NCBI GenBank assembly: GCA_020432595.1
Contig: JAGQGA010000120.1
Coordinates: 1-10,850, forward strand
Origin: Anaerolineales bacterium
Lineage (GTDB): Bacteria > Chloroflexota > Anaerolineae > Promineifilales > Promineifilaceae
Length of the DNA: 10,850 bases
Reading direction: 5' to 3'
Of the stretch, positions 1 through 7,371 are shown piece after piece. A program made the position numbers and the translations under genes. The notes under the pieces are model-generated. The model was not told where the DNA came from. It saw only the letters and a list, made by a program, of their open reading frames with translations, and ran no database searches. Each line of letters opens with the position of its first letter. Position 1 is the stretch's first letter.

Positions 1-596
1 TATTCTGATGGCTCGGTTGGCATGGGTCGAAACTGTTGCTGGTTAAGCCCATAGTTCACAACTTGCACCGGCTGATGCAGGCGTTGCTGGATGATTTGGG
101 CAATGGTTTGCGTAGGCGCAATAACGGCCGTACAGTGGCGCAAAAACCAGCGGGCATATTGCCAGGTAATGGCTTCTACCAGTTGTGGCAACCCCAACAC
201 CTTTGGCATATACGCGGCCGCAAACCAGGGCAATTGGTGGGCTGTAAATACCACCGGGATTTGTAACTGTTGTGCCGCCTGTAGCCCAATCAGCCCCAGC
301 CCCAAAGCTTCATGTAAATGAATGACATCTGGTTTGAACCGCAGCAACTCAACCCAAACTGCCCGCTGCGGCCACAGCAAAAAACGCTGCCCGATACGGT
401 AAGGGTTGTGGTGAGATGGAAGCCGGGTAATTTGCAGGTTCCCTGATTTAGTTGTGTACCCTTTGGCCTGGTCACTAGCTGATAAGACCAAAACCTGATG
501 ACCATTGGCGGCCTGTCCCGAAGCCAACTGCTGCACACTTAACGAAGCTCCGCTAATCATCGGCGGATAAGATTGACAAAGGTGAACGATTCGCAT
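1..596 (-). CDS. GT4-family glycosyltransferase, N-terminal part (cut by window edge)
   Basis: The reverse strand reads open from an ATG at 596 to the left edge, giving 198 codons with no stop. The protein begins MRIVHLCQSYPP and continues ISGAS, the usual first strand and donor-side loop of GT4 (GT-B fold) glycosyltransferases. FKPDVIHLHEAL at about residues 87-98 is the typical second landmark. VIAPTQTIAQII (about 158-169) followed by NYGLNQQQFRP (about 181-191) matches the hinge before the C-terminal nucleotide-sugar domain, so the catalytic EX7E half lies outside the window. AGAGGA at 603-608 sits 6 bases before the ATG and supports the start. The gene follows the VTT gene at 60 bases on the same strand, so co-transcription is likely. 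Family members transfer sugars to lipids, glycans or small molecules at the cytoplasmic face of the membrane; substrate cannot be told from this half. Confidence 0.9.
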   Translation of the reverse strand, partial: MRIVHLCQSYPPMISGASLSVQQLASGQAANGHQVLVLSASDQAKGYTTKSGNLQITRLPSHHNPYRIGQRFLLWPQRAVWVELLRFKPDVIHLHEALGLGLIGLQAAQQLQIPVVFTAHQLPWFAAAYMPKVLGLPQLVEAITWQYARWFLRHCTAVIAPTQTIAQIIQQRLHQPVQVVNYGLNQQQFRPMPTEPSE

Positions 597-618
597 GGTA
601 ATCCTCTCTTAAAAAATA

Positions 619-652
619 GAACGCGGACAAACACGGATGAACACGGATGAAC
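619..652. repeat. GRACGCRGA-family spacer repeat, copy 1
   Basis: The 60-base spacer between the VTT gene and the glycosyltransferase holds GAACGCGGACAAAC followed by two exact tandem copies of ACACGGATGA (631-640 and 641-650). The 14 bases GACAAACACGGATG at 626-639 recur exactly at 4000-4013 in the spacer after xylB's start, so this is a dispersed repeat and not chance sequence. It probably forms part of the transcript leader of the glycosyltransferase. Function unknown. Confidence 0.7.
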
Positions 653-656
653 TTAG

Positions 657-1352
657 TTAGCATTTAGCGGCTAAAAACTTTCGCCACAGGACAAACATCA
701 TAGCGGCGGCAACCAAGATGCCTACCCAAACAGACCAAGAAAGTTGAAAACCATAAGCTCCAATGGCTGTCATTAACACAAGCCCTGGGAGTCGCCCTAT
801 CAGATTTGCCGCAAAAAATTGCCGGTTTGTTAAACCGCTCAGACCAGCCACATAGTTCATGACATCGGCCGGGAAAATGGGGAGCATAAAGGCGAACATA
901 AAGAAAAGTGTCCCTTTGCGGGTTGAGACGGCCTGCCACTTGTTTAATATTTCGGGTGGCACCAGCCGTTCTACTACTGGCCGCCCCGCCCACTGCGCCA
1001 ACAAAAATGCTCCCTGGCTGCCACCAACAGTTGCCAGCAGGTTGATGCCAAATGCGATGGGGAAACCATAGACATAAGCACCGCCAATCATCAAAATGTG
1101 ACCGGGGATGGCGGCTACAATAACCTGCAAGACCAGGACGATGCCCAGCACAATGGGGCCAGCCATGCCAAACTGCTCTAAATAGGCGATGACGGCGTCC
1201 CGGTTGCCCACGATTTGCAAGAGCGCCCAGATGGGTTGACGGAAGATGATGAGGGCGATGAGGAGGAGACAAACGGCCGTTCCTCGCAACCACCACGCCT
1301 TTTTCCAGCTAGAAACTTGGGGTAAATGAACAAAACGAGATTGTGCAAGCAT
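657..1352 (-). CDS. VTT-domain (TVP38/TMEM64, SNARE-associated/DedA-like) membrane protein
   Basis: The protein has 231 residues from the ATG at 1352. That start is preferred over the longer open frame beginning at 1517 because AAAGGAG lies 8 bases upstream and the upstream 55 residues look like non-coding translation. Hydrophobic helices lie at about 23-47, 65-82, 88-118, 148-168, 182-201 and 205-223. The loop AIPGHILMIGGAYVYG (81-96), the G-rich turn at 109-114 and FMLPIFPADVMNYVAGLSGL (155-174) followed by IGRLPG (185-190) match the VTT domain of TVP38/TMEM64 proteins. These are integral membrane proteins; eukaryotic relatives scramble phospholipids and bacterial DedA relatives affect membrane lipid and proton homeostasis, but the role of this one is unknown. 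It is divergent from the XRE regulator and upstream of a glycosyltransferase, which would fit an envelope function. Confidence 0.87.
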   Translation of the reverse strand: MLAQSRFVHLPQVSSWKKAWWLRGTAVCLLLIALIIFRQPIWALLQIVGNRDAVIAYLEQFGMAGPIVLGIVLVLQVIVAAIPGHILMIGGAYVYGFPIAFGINLLATVGGSQGAFLLAQWAGRPVVERLVPPEILNKWQAVSTRKGTLFFMFAFMLPIFPADVMNYVAGLSGLTNRQFFAANLIGRLPGLVLMTAIGAYGFQLSWSVWVGILVAAAMMFVLWRKFLAAKC

Positions 1353-1444
1353 GATACACACTCCTTTAAATGCCTTGTGCCTGTTCACAGCCTCCCCCTT
1401 TAGGGATAGCTTCCTGCACCCTTTTTCGTTACAATTCAGTAGTC

Positions 1445-1459
1445 TGCATACAGTATGCA
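1445..1459. promoter_or_regulatory. Candidate operator, 15-bp inverted repeat in the VTT/XRE divergent spacer
   Basis: TGCATAC-A-GTATGCA is a perfect inverted repeat with a one-base centre, about midway in the 201-base spacer between the VTT and XRE starts. Short symmetric sites of this kind are typical XRE-family operators, so control of the divergent pair by the adjacent regulator is a reasonable inference. I could not identify convincing -35/-10 boxes on either strand. Confidence 0.45.
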
Positions 1460-1507
1460 CAAAGCGTCTCGGTTTTTCTGTCTGAAATCTACGGCCTGGC
1501 ACAGGTG

Positions 1508-1529
1508 AATCTACCAAAATTGGTAGATT
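1508..1529. promoter_or_regulatory. 22-bp inverted repeat just upstream of the XRE regulator start
   Basis: The arms AATCTACCAA and TTGGTAGATT are perfect complements separated by AA. The site ends 24 bases before the regulator's ATG at 1554. It could be an autoregulatory operator or a small hairpin in the leader mRNA. Its position and symmetry favour autorepression, but this is inference. Confidence 0.45.
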
Positions 1530-1553
1530 TCATTCATACACAGGGGATTGATC

Positions 1554-2462
1554 ATGAATCGTCAGGAGTTGGGTCAGTTGGTGGCGGCTCTACGCAAAGA
1601 GCATTTTGATGAGGATGGAAATCGTTACACGCAGGCTAAATTGGCAGAAAAGGCTCAGGAACTAAACCCCCAAACACCGCTCAATGAAATTGTCATCGGC
1701 AAGATTGAACGAGGTGAGCGAGCCACTTTGGATGAGGACACGCTGCTTAGCCTGGCCGACGCGCTGGCGTTGACCATTGGTGAGCGGCATATCTTTTTTC
1801 TCCTGGCAACAGGGCTTGACAATGAACAAATGTTTCCTGCACCGGAAAGTGCTCCCTCCATTTTAGATAAGACCATGCAGATACTGGCTGACATTCAACT
1901 GCCAGCTCTTTTGTTGGACTGCTATTTAGATGTCATCGCGGCAAACCACATGTTGCTGCAAATGTACCAAACGACAGCACTCGATCTCCATCATTTGGCC
2001 GGACAACCATCCAGTTTCAACTTGCTTTGGCTTATCTTCTCAGACTTTTTTGCGCCAATACGCTCGCAAATGTCCCAGCAGCAGTGGCACAATTTTGCCG
2101 TGGGCAACGTCATTTATTTTCGCCGCACGACGCTACCGTATCGTATGACAGATTATTTTGCTAATTTGTTGGCTCAATTGCGACGGGAACGGAATTTTCG
2201 CTGGTTTTGGGAACAGGTTTTTTATGAGGAGCAGCGGTATTTTGTGGGCGGAGAATCGTTTCAGATGGGGTCGCCAGATGTGGGGCGGTATCGTTTTTTG
2301 ACCGCCCCACTGGTTATGTTAACCCCTTTTGGTAATTTGGAGATCGTTACGCACATCCCCCGCGACCGGGAAACGGCCGTTTCCTTCCAAAAGCTCGCCC
2401 AACAAACCCCATCCGCTGTTCTCCAACTATCCACTTGGCCGGAAAAATCGCTGGCAGCGTAA
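1554..2462 (+). CDS. XRE-family transcriptional regulator with probable MmyB-like ligand-binding domain
   Basis: This is a cytoplasmic DNA-binding protein of 302 residues. Residues about 6-85 form an XRE-type helix-turn-helix: LGQLVAALRK, then YTQAKLAEKAQEL, the recognition region NEIVIGKIERGER and the closing LLSLADALALT. After a linker, residues about 105-275 (LPALLLDCYLDVIAANHMLL, an FxW-rich centre, then YRFLTAPLVMLTPFGNLEI) resemble the PAS-like MmyB-type ligand-binding domain found C-terminal to XRE domains in many regulators. The ATG at 1554 is chosen over the TTG at 1548 because AGGGG at 1542-1546 is 7 bases from the ATG and only one from the TTG. Two inverted repeats upstream are candidate operators. 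The gene is divergent from the VTT gene and convergent with xylB (14-base gap), so whether it controls the VTT gene, itself or xylose genes is open. The ligand is unknown. Confidence 0.88.
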   Translation: MNRQELGQLVAALRKEHFDEDGNRYTQAKLAEKAQELNPQTPLNEIVIGKIERGERATLDEDTLLSLADALALTIGERHIFFLLATGLDNEQMFPAPESAPSILDKTMQILADIQLPALLLDCYLDVIAANHMLLQMYQTTALDLHHLAGQPSSFNLLWLIFSDFFAPIRSQMSQQQWHNFAVGNVIYFRRTTLPYRMTDYFANLLAQLRRERNFRWFWEQVFYEEQRYFVGGESFQMGSPDVGRYRFLTAPLVMLTPFGNLEIVTHIPRDRETAVSFQKLAQQTPSAVLQLSTWPEKSLAA

Positions 2463-2476
2463 AGCTTTGCGGTTTA

Positions 2477-3964
2477 TTAGGCAAGCTGTTGGAACAGCGG
2501 CTGCAAAGCCGGATAAAGCTGGCGATAAAGCTGGTACTGCTTCTCATAAGCCGCCACCGCTGGCGAAGGCAGCGTCCGCCCCGTCACCCGAACCAGTTGG
2601 GTACAAGCCTCTGGAACCGAGGCAAACGCCCCCGCCCCCACCGCCGCCAAAATCGCCGCCCCATACGCCGCCCCTTCCGTCGTGTTCACCGTCACCAATT
2701 CCGCCCCCAGCACATCGGCCAAAATTTGCCGCCACAGCGGGCTGCGCGTGCCGCCGCCCGAAGCGCGAACCTGGTTGACGTTGGCTAAACCGGCGCTTTT
2801 CATCAGCTCAAAGCTGTCGCGCAGCCCAAAAGCCACCCCTTCCAGCACGGCGCGGGTCATGTGTGCTTGCGTATGGCGCACCGTCAACCCCACAAACGCC
2901 CCCCGCGCCAATGGGTCAGGATGGGGCGTGCGTTCGCCAGTGAGATAGGGCAAAAAGAGCAGGCCGTCGCTGCCGGGGGGCACATCAGCCGCCGGAGCCA
3001 GCAGGTCGTCAAAAGCTACGCCGGGAGCCAGGGTGTCGCGGTACCAGCGCAAGCTGCCGGCCGCCGATAGCATCACCCCCATCAGATGCCATTTGTCGGG
3101 TACGGCGTGGCAAAAGGCGTGAAGCCGGCCGTCTGGTTCAATGATGGGCTGGTCGCTGCTGGCAAACACAACCCCCGACGTGCCTAAGCTGAGGGCGACA
3201 ACGCCATCTACCACGGCTCCCGTGCCCACAGCGTTGGCCGCCTGGTCGCCGCCGCCCCCCACAACGGGGATACCAACGGGCAAGCCGGTAGCTTGAGATG
3301 CTGAAAGAGAGAGGGTGCCGGTAACGGCCGTTCCTTCAAACGTCTGCGGCAGCCAGGCCGGGTCAATTCCCAGCGCCGCCACCAATTCGCTTGACCAATC
3401 CCGCTGGCGCACGTCAAAAAGCTGCGTTCCCGCCCCACCCGCCTTATCGCTGGCAAATTCCCCCGTCAGCCGATAGCGCACATAATCCTTGGGCAGTAAG
3501 ATGTGGGCAATTTGGGCATAAATGTCTGGCTCATTGTTTTTGACCCACAGAATCTTAGGGGCAGTAAAACCGGTCAGCGCATCGTTGCCGGTCACATCAA
3601 TGAGCCGCTGCTTGCCAAATACAGCTCGCATTTCGTCACATTCGGCAGCGGTGCGCTGGTCGTTCCACAAAATGGCCGGGCGCAGCACCTGCCCTGCTTT
3701 GTCCAACAGCACCAGCCCGTGCATCTGCCCCGTCAGCCCAATGGCGGCAATGTGGTCGGAAGAAACGGCCGTTTTTGCCATCACCCCCCGAATGGCCGCA
3801 CACGTCCCCTCCCACCACAGCAGCGGCGACTGCTCCGACCACAGTGGCTGCGGCGTTTCATAACCATATTCCGCCGCCGCCACGCCAACCACCACCCCCG
3901 CCTCATCCATCAACAGCGCCTTCGTCGCCGTTGTCGAACTGTCAATGCCAATAAAATATCGCAT
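2477..3964 (-). CDS. xylB: Xylulokinase (FGGY family)
   Basis: This enzyme phosphorylates D-xylulose with ATP to xylulose-5-phosphate, feeding the pentose phosphate pathway in the cytoplasm. The 495-residue length is normal for the family. The N-terminal phosphate loop is GIDSSTTATK (6-15), a variant of the usual GIDxGT. GQMHGLVLLD (79-88) is the xylulokinase substrate-binding signature. GGGGDQAANAVGTG (236-249) carries the expected catalytic base Asp240. LSLGTSGVV (259-267) and ASGGGTRSPLWRQILADVLG (401-420) are the second FGGY signature and adenosine site. The C-terminus NTTEGAAYGAA is typical. Start: ATG at 3964, with GGGAGAAGGGA immediately upstream. It is the third gene of the xylA operon and ends 14 bases from the convergent XRE gene with no clear terminator between them. 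A related FGGY substrate such as another pentulose is possible, but the xylA context makes xylulose by far the likeliest. Confidence 0.95.
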   Translation of the reverse strand: MRYFIGIDSSTTATKALLMDEAGVVVGVAAAEYGYETPQPLWSEQSPLLWWEGTCAAIRGVMAKTAVSSDHIAAIGLTGQMHGLVLLDKAGQVLRPAILWNDQRTAAECDEMRAVFGKQRLIDVTGNDALTGFTAPKILWVKNNEPDIYAQIAHILLPKDYVRYRLTGEFASDKAGGAGTQLFDVRQRDWSSELVAALGIDPAWLPQTFEGTAVTGTLSLSASQATGLPVGIPVVGGGGDQAANAVGTGAVVDGVVALSLGTSGVVFASSDQPIIEPDGRLHAFCHAVPDKWHLMGVMLSAAGSLRWYRDTLAPGVAFDDLLAPAADVPPGSDGLLFLPYLTGERTPHPDPLARGAFVGLTVRHTQAHMTRAVLEGVAFGLRDSFELMKSAGLANVNQVRASGGGTRSPLWRQILADVLGAELVTVNTTEGAAYGAAILAAVGAGAFASVPEACTQLVRVTGRTLPSPAVAAYEKQYQLYRQLYPALQPLFQQLA

Positions 3965-3982
3965 TCCCTTCTCCCTTGTTTA

Positions 3983-4030
3983 GGACGCGGACAAACGCAG
4001 ACAAACACGGATGCATCTGCGGCATCTGCG
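3983..4030. repeat. GRACGCRGA-family spacer repeat, copy 2, with 9-bp tandem repeat
   Basis: The 81-base spacer between the membrane-protein gene and xylB holds GGACGCGGACAAACGC at 3983-3998, GACAAACACGGATG at 4000-4013 (identical to 626-639), then two exact tandem copies of GCATCTGCG (4013-4021 and 4022-4030). It is transcribed within the xyl operon if the three genes form one transcript. Function unknown. Confidence 0.7.
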
Positions 4031-4045
4031 AAATCTTTGATTTGG

Positions 4046-4849
4046 TTAAAACATCCTCCGCCACAACGAAAACAGTAGCGGCAGCCAACCGATGGCGGCG
4101 ACGGCAAGCAAATAACGCCCCATGTCGCGCCAGAGCTTGCTGGTGAGGTCGGCGTGGCTTTGTTCGTAGAGGCGGAGGAGGAGGGCGTTGGGGTTGGTTT
4201 GGAGGTTGTGGGTAGAAACGGCCGTTTCCACCCCCCGCCAATAATTAGCCACCTGCCGCACCGCCACCATGCCCTGCACCGGCCCATCCCACGCCGCAAA
4301 ATCAGTAATCGTCAGCTCCTGCGACCCCGTTACCACCCACAGCGTAATCGGGTCACGCTCGCGCCAGCCCGGTGGCACCACGGGAGCCACGATGTAGTCA
4401 TAGCTGTAGTGGTAGCCGTCGCTGTCTACCCCGGTTTCAGTGTAGGTGGCACTGTAGTCGGGTAGAAGTCGGCCGTTTCTGAACTGCCGATACCCCGGTG
4501 TCAAATCGTTGGTCGCCTCCTCCACCCGCACGTTTTCCAGCGGCGGGTAGCGCGTCAGGTCAAGGTAGGGACGACCAATGAGGTAGCCAAAGAAGATGCC
4601 GCCGATAGCGGCCAGCGGCAGGTAGATGAAGGTGAACCATTCTAAAAAGTCGGGTGGGATGAGGGGGTAGCGGTGGAGGAGAACGGCCGTTAATCCCAAA
4701 CTCACCCCAATCAGCAGCAACAGATACGGAATGAGCAGCCATGAACCTGACCAGTAAGCACTGAGCAAACCGGCCGTTGCCAACACCACCCCCGCCAGCG
4801 GCCACAGCAGCAGCAAATACAAAAACGGCAACCAGCGATTTCTTGGCAT
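4046..4849 (-). CDS. Unrecognised integral membrane protein between xylA and xylB
   Basis: I do not recognise this 267-residue protein. Hydrophobic helices lie at about 8-30, 35-58 and 70-93. They are followed by a soluble, acidic and Tyr-rich stretch (about 100-240) with PLENVRVEEATNDLTPGYR and DSDGYHYSYDYIVAPVVPP, and a last helix at about 245-262 ending in RRMF. With Arg and Lys near the N-terminus, the large loop probably faces the outside between helices 3 and 4, though the topology is inferred only. The gene lies 95 bases after xylA and 81 bases before xylB, on the same strand, so it is probably part of the xyl operon, yet it has none of the features of a sugar transporter or kinase. 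The ATG at 4849 has only a weak ribosome-binding site (GACAGG directly before it). The composition looks like that of its neighbours and it contains two copies of the AACGGCCGTT palindrome, so recent transfer is not indicated. Confidence 0.8.
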   Translation of the reverse strand: MPRNRWLPFLYLLLLWPLAGVVLATAGLLSAYWSGSWLLIPYLLLLIGVSLGLTAVLLHRYPLIPPDFLEWFTFIYLPLAAIGGIFFGYLIGRPYLDLTRYPPLENVRVEEATNDLTPGYRQFRNGRLLPDYSATYTETGVDSDGYHYSYDYIVAPVVPPGWRERDPITLWVVTGSQELTITDFAAWDGPVQGMVAVRQVANYWRGVETAVSTHNLQTNPNALLLRLYEQSHADLTSKLWRDMGRYLLAVAAIGWLPLLFSLWRRMF

Positions 4850-4889
4850 CCTGTCGGTCTCACTGGGAATGAGAATCTAATAATTTACA

Positions 4890-4929
4890 GGAGATTGGAG
4901 ATTAGCTGAGTCTCCAATCTCCAATCTCC
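4890..4929. repeat. GATTGGA-unit hairpin in the xylA/membrane-protein spacer
   Basis: GGAGATTGGAGATT (4890-4903) is followed after 12 bases by its exact complement AATCTCCAATCTCC (4916-4929). An alternative pairing with 4911-4922 leaves a 9-base loop. The unit is a 7-mer, GATTGGA, repeated in both arms. In transcript direction it begins 15 bases after the xylA stop codon, where it could stabilise or attenuate the operon mRNA. There is no T-run, so it is not a classical terminator. The same unit forms the larger hairpin at 9339-9391. Confidence 0.75.
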
Positions 4930-4944
4930 AACCTCCACTTTGCC

Positions 4945-6105
4945 CTACCGCACGCCCAACAGCAATTCCACCACCAGTTGATCAAGCCGTTCATACGGCT
5001 GGCCGCGCCGCCCCAACGCTGGCCGATCAAAGCTATAGGCGCGAAGTGCCGCCGCTTTTTCCGGCGAATAACTCCCCTTAAACCCATCCATGCTGCCATC
5101 GTCGGCATGAATTTGCGCCAGCAGCTCCTGAATTTCACCGTCGGCGTTAAACCGTGCCACCTTCTCCTTCAAAATCAGATAGGTTCGCATACAGCCCCGC
5201 GCAAACGCCTTTACATCGTCATAGTCAGCCGTGCGGTAGGCGTGGGCATCAAAATGGCGGCTGGCATCATAACCATTGTCTTCCAGCAGCCGCACCAAGA
5301 AAAAGGCACTCTTCAAATTTACCGAACCAAAACGAAAATCCTGGTCATAGCGGCCAAACGCCTGGTCGTTCAGGTCAATGTGAAACAGCTTACCCGCCTC
5401 CATCGCCTGCGCCACGTGGTGGGTAAAATTCAGTCCCGCCATGTGTTCATGCGCCACTTCGGGGTTCACCCCCACCATATCAGGGTGATCCAGCGTTTCG
5501 ATAAAGGCCAGCATGTTGCCAGTAGTCGCGTTGTAGATGTCGCCACGCGGCTCGTTGGGCTTGGCTTCAAGGGCAAATTTGAGGTCGCACCCCTGGTCAA
5601 GCACGTATTCGCAGAGGAAATTCATCGCTTCGCGGCTGCGCTTAATGGCGGTAACGGGGTCTTTTCCAGCATCTGTCTCCGTCCCTTCACGCCCCCCCCA
5701 AAAGACATAGATTTTGGCTCCCAGTTCCACCCCCAAATCAATGGCGTTCATCGTCTTTTGCAGCGCATAGGCCCGCACTTGGGCATCGTTGCTGGTAAAA
5801 GCCCCGTCGCGGAAGGCGGGGTCGCTAAACAGATTGGTGGTCGCCATCGGCACCACGATGCCAGTATCAGCCAACGCCTGCTTAAAGTCGCGCACAATCT
5901 GGTCGCGCTCGGCGGCGGTGGCAGTGATGGGTACTAAATCGTTGTCGTGAAAGTTAACGCCCCACGCCCCCACTTCGGCCAACAGGTGAACGATTTCGAC
6001 GGGGGTAAGCTGGTGGCGCACTGGCTCACCAAAGGGATCGCGCCCGGTGTTGCCTACAGTCCAGAGACCGAAGGTGAATTTGTTTTCTGGTTTTGGTTCG
6101 TACAT
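4945..6105 (-). CDS. xylA: Xylose isomerase, class I (actinobacterial/Thermus type)
   Basis: This enzyme interconverts D-xylose and D-xylulose in the cytoplasm using two divalent metal ions. Its 386 residues match the short class I type of about 387 residues. The TIM-barrel signatures appear in order: [18 protein letters not shown] (9-26), FHDNDLVP (52-59) with catalytic His53 and Asp56, the Trp motif FWGGREG (135-141), [12 protein letters not shown] (178-189) with metal ligand Glu180 and catalytic Lys182, then [17 protein letters not shown] with metal-binding Glu and His, [20 protein letters not shown] with its Asp ligands, and HFDAHAYRT. All expected catalytic residues are present; EAK replaces the more usual EPK. 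Start: ATG at 6105 with AAAGGAAG upstream. It is the first gene of the operon with the membrane protein and xylB. The inverted repeat at 6144-6187 is a candidate operator. This is the longest gene in the window without a copy of the AACGGCCGTT palindrome other than xylB's neighbours in the CBS block. Confidence 0.97.
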   Translation of the reverse strand: MYEPKPENKFTFGLWTVGNTGRDPFGEPVRHQLTPVEIVHLLAEVGAWGVNFHDNDLVPITATAAERDQIVRDFKQALADTGIVVPMATTNLFSDPAFRDGAFTSNDAQVRAYALQKTMNAIDLGVELGAKIYVFWGGREGTETDAGKDPVTAIKRSREAMNFLCEYVLDQGCDLKFALEAKPNEPRGDIYNATTGNMLAFIETLDHPDMVGVNPEVAHEHMAGLNFTHHVAQAMEAGKLFHIDLNDQAFGRYDQDFRFGSVNLKSAFFLVRLLEDNGYDASRHFDAHAYRTADYDDVKAFARGCMRTYLILKEKVARFNADGEIQELLAQIHADDGSMDGFKGSYSPEKAAALRAYSFDRPALGRRGQPYERLDQLVVELLLGVR

Positions 6106-6143
6106 GGTCTTCCTTTAAATGAAATGGAGTGCAGTTGATCCAA

Positions 6144-6187
6144 GTTTCCCTGATAACCAAAGCAGATACCTATCCTATCAGGTAAAC
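6144..6187. promoter_or_regulatory. Candidate operator and promoter region of the xyl operon
   Basis: GTTTCCCTGATA (6144-6155) and TATCAGGTAAAC (6176-6187) are complementary in 11 of 12 positions and lie 32 bases apart start to start, about three helical turns. On the minus strand the outer arm directly follows TTGACT (6190-6195), so the pair would bracket the -10 region of a xylA promoter. No strong -10 hexamer is visible (TAGGTA at 17 bases is the best). This geometry suits a repressor dimer of dimers or a looped site. The repressor is not in the window unless it is the XRE protein. Confidence 0.45.
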
Positions 6188-6255
6188 CAAGTCAATCTGC
6201 GTCCTATCTTTTATAAATGGCTAGTTACCTTGTTATGGTGAACTGTATTATTGCC

Positions 6256-6271
6256 AAAAACGGCCGTTTTT
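6256..6271. repeat. Intergenic copy of the highly iterated palindrome AACGGCCGTT
   Basis: AAAAACGGCCGTTTTT is a perfect 16-base palindrome and the only intergenic copy in the window. The 8-base core ACGGCCGT also occurs at 124, 1273, 2373, 3324, 3765, 4218, 4683, 7182, 8035, 9673, 9774, 9970 and 10317, all inside genes. It has no loop, so it is not a terminator by itself. The 21 bases at 6257-6277 recur exactly at 10314-10334 inside the phosphotransferase gene. The pattern resembles HIP1 of cyanobacteria. Confidence 0.85.
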
Positions 6272-6461
6272 CCCACCATTTCTCCACATTCTCCCACTTA
6301 ATGACTTTCGTCAGCAGCACTAATGCGATCTGTCACTCCCTCGCACCCAACAAACTTTCTACAATAAGCACAAAGCAACAACCTTAGCTTGCAGGAGATC
6401 CGGTTCCCTCTATTTCCATAGGCAACGCCTGAATCGGTTTCGCTGCTTTTGGAGACAGACG

Positions 6462-7364
6462 ATGTTCCATAAAATTATCATTCCCTTTGACAGATCACCC
6501 CTAGCTGAACAAGCGCTAGAGCCAGCTTTGACGCTGGGAAAACCAGATGAAACAACCTATATTTTGCTCCACGTCCCCGCCACCCTGCTCATTCCCGCCC
6601 CAGACTTAAGCAAAGCCATGCCCTATGCTCACTATAGCGGTCAAGACCTACCCCATTTGGAAGGGCAAGAGTATCTCAACCGCGTTAAATACAGCCATCG
6701 TAACACAGGCTTCCGCTTTATCACCCGCATGTATGAAGGCGACCCGGCCAGTGCCATCATAGATTGTGCCCAAACAGAGCAAGCCGATTTAATTGTGATG
6801 ACCACCCACGGTCGTTCTGGGCTATCGCGCTGGGTTTACGGCAGCGTTACCGAAAAAGTGTTAAGCAGTGCCCCTTGCCCGGTCTTGGCTTTGCGGCATC
6901 CCAAACCTATCAAACACATTCTGATCACGCTGGATGGTTCTAAAGTGGCCGAAACAGCTCTGGTGCCAGGGTTAGAACTGGCGAAACAGCTTGATGCAGC
7001 CGTTACATTAATGATGGTTGCCCAAGAGGCAGAACCCGTTGAGGCCTTTATGGTGCAACAGCTTGACGGCTATGAGGCGGGGTTGGGCACCCATATGTCT
7101 ACGCGCAATCTGGCCGAAGAGTCGCTCGCTTATCTACAAATGTTTGAGCGAACATATGCTGATATGGGGGTGATGATCACAACGGCCGTTTCTGAAGGCG
7201 ACCCTGCCGACCACATCCTCCAATTCGCCGACGAAACCGACGTTGACCTCATTGTGATGGCAACACACGGCCACACCGGGCTGCGTCGCTGGGTATATGG
7301 CAGTATCACCGAAAAAGTGCTGCGCCACACCCAAACCAACATGCTGGTTGTGCGCCCCATCTAA
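6462..7364 (+). CDS. Universal stress protein with two Usp domains
   Basis: The 300-residue cytoplasmic protein is made of two Usp (UspA-fold) domains, about 1-147 and 150-300. Each begins with the first beta strand and Asp loop (KIIIPFD, 4-10; HILITLDGS, 152-160). Each ends with the nucleotide loop: MTTHG, nine residues, GS (113-128), and MATHG, nine residues, GS (266-281), followed by EKVL. The loops match the ATP-binding G-9x-G(S/T) pattern of MJ0577-type Usp proteins, so both domains may bind ATP. ATG at 6462 with GGAG 7 bases upstream. It is the first gene of a plus-strand series and is followed after 7 bases by a second double Usp, with which it is surely co-transcribed. Tandem Usp proteins such as mycobacterial Rv2623 act in growth arrest and stress; the exact role here is inference. 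Confidence 0.95.
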   Translation: MFHKIIIPFDRSPLAEQALEPALTLGKPDETTYILLHVPATLLIPAPDLSKAMPYAHYSGQDLPHLEGQEYLNRVKYSHRNTGFRFITRMYEGDPASAIIDCAQTEQADLIVMTTHGRSGLSRWVYGSVTEKVLSSAPCPVLALRHPKPIKHILITLDGSKVAETALVPGLELAKQLDAAVTLMMVAQEAEPVEAFMVQQLDGYEAGLGTHMSTRNLAEESLAYLQMFERTYADMGVMITTAVSEGDPADHILQFADETDVDLIVMATHGHTGLRRWVYGSITEKVLRHTQTNMLVVRPI

Positions 7365-7371
7365 AACTGCC

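Larger units (their letters stand above)
6106..6461. other. 356-base divergent spacer between xylA and the first Usp gene
   Basis: This gap has no convincing gene. From the xylA side it holds the xylA ribosome-binding site (6109-6116), a 12-base inverted repeat (6144-6187), a TTGACT -35-like box on the minus strand (6190-6195) inside a 14-base repeat CAATCTGCGTCCTA (6193-6206, found again at 10623-10636), and a perfect 16-base palindrome at 6256-6271. The half nearest the Usp gene is C-rich and lacks clear structure. TACAAT at 6360-6365 is a possible -10 box for the Usp operon but has no good -35 at 16-18 bases. GGAG at 6451-6454 is the Usp ribosome-binding site. Confidence 0.7.

Noticed and set aside
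664..1296. 210-codon minus-strand open frame overlapping the VTT gene in another frame
   Set aside because: The VTT frame has clear helices and family motifs; the alternative is rich in His, Arg and Trp as expected of an out-of-frame reading.
2329..2778. Proline-rich open frame on the plus strand (and a glycine-rich one opposite)
   Set aside because: It overlaps the end of the XRE gene and then runs antisense to xylB; the proline runs are the complement of xylB's GC-rich codons. No start signal or family match.
4978..5937. 319-codon open frame on the plus strand inside xylA
   Set aside because: It is wholly antisense to a xylose isomerase with every catalytic motif intact, has no ribosome-binding site and reads as low-complexity basic sequence.
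6256..6271. Terminator for transcription through the xylA/Usp spacer
   Set aside because: The palindrome followed by T looks terminator-like, but it has no loop, lies between divergent promoters where no transcript should end, and belongs to the dispersed palindrome family.
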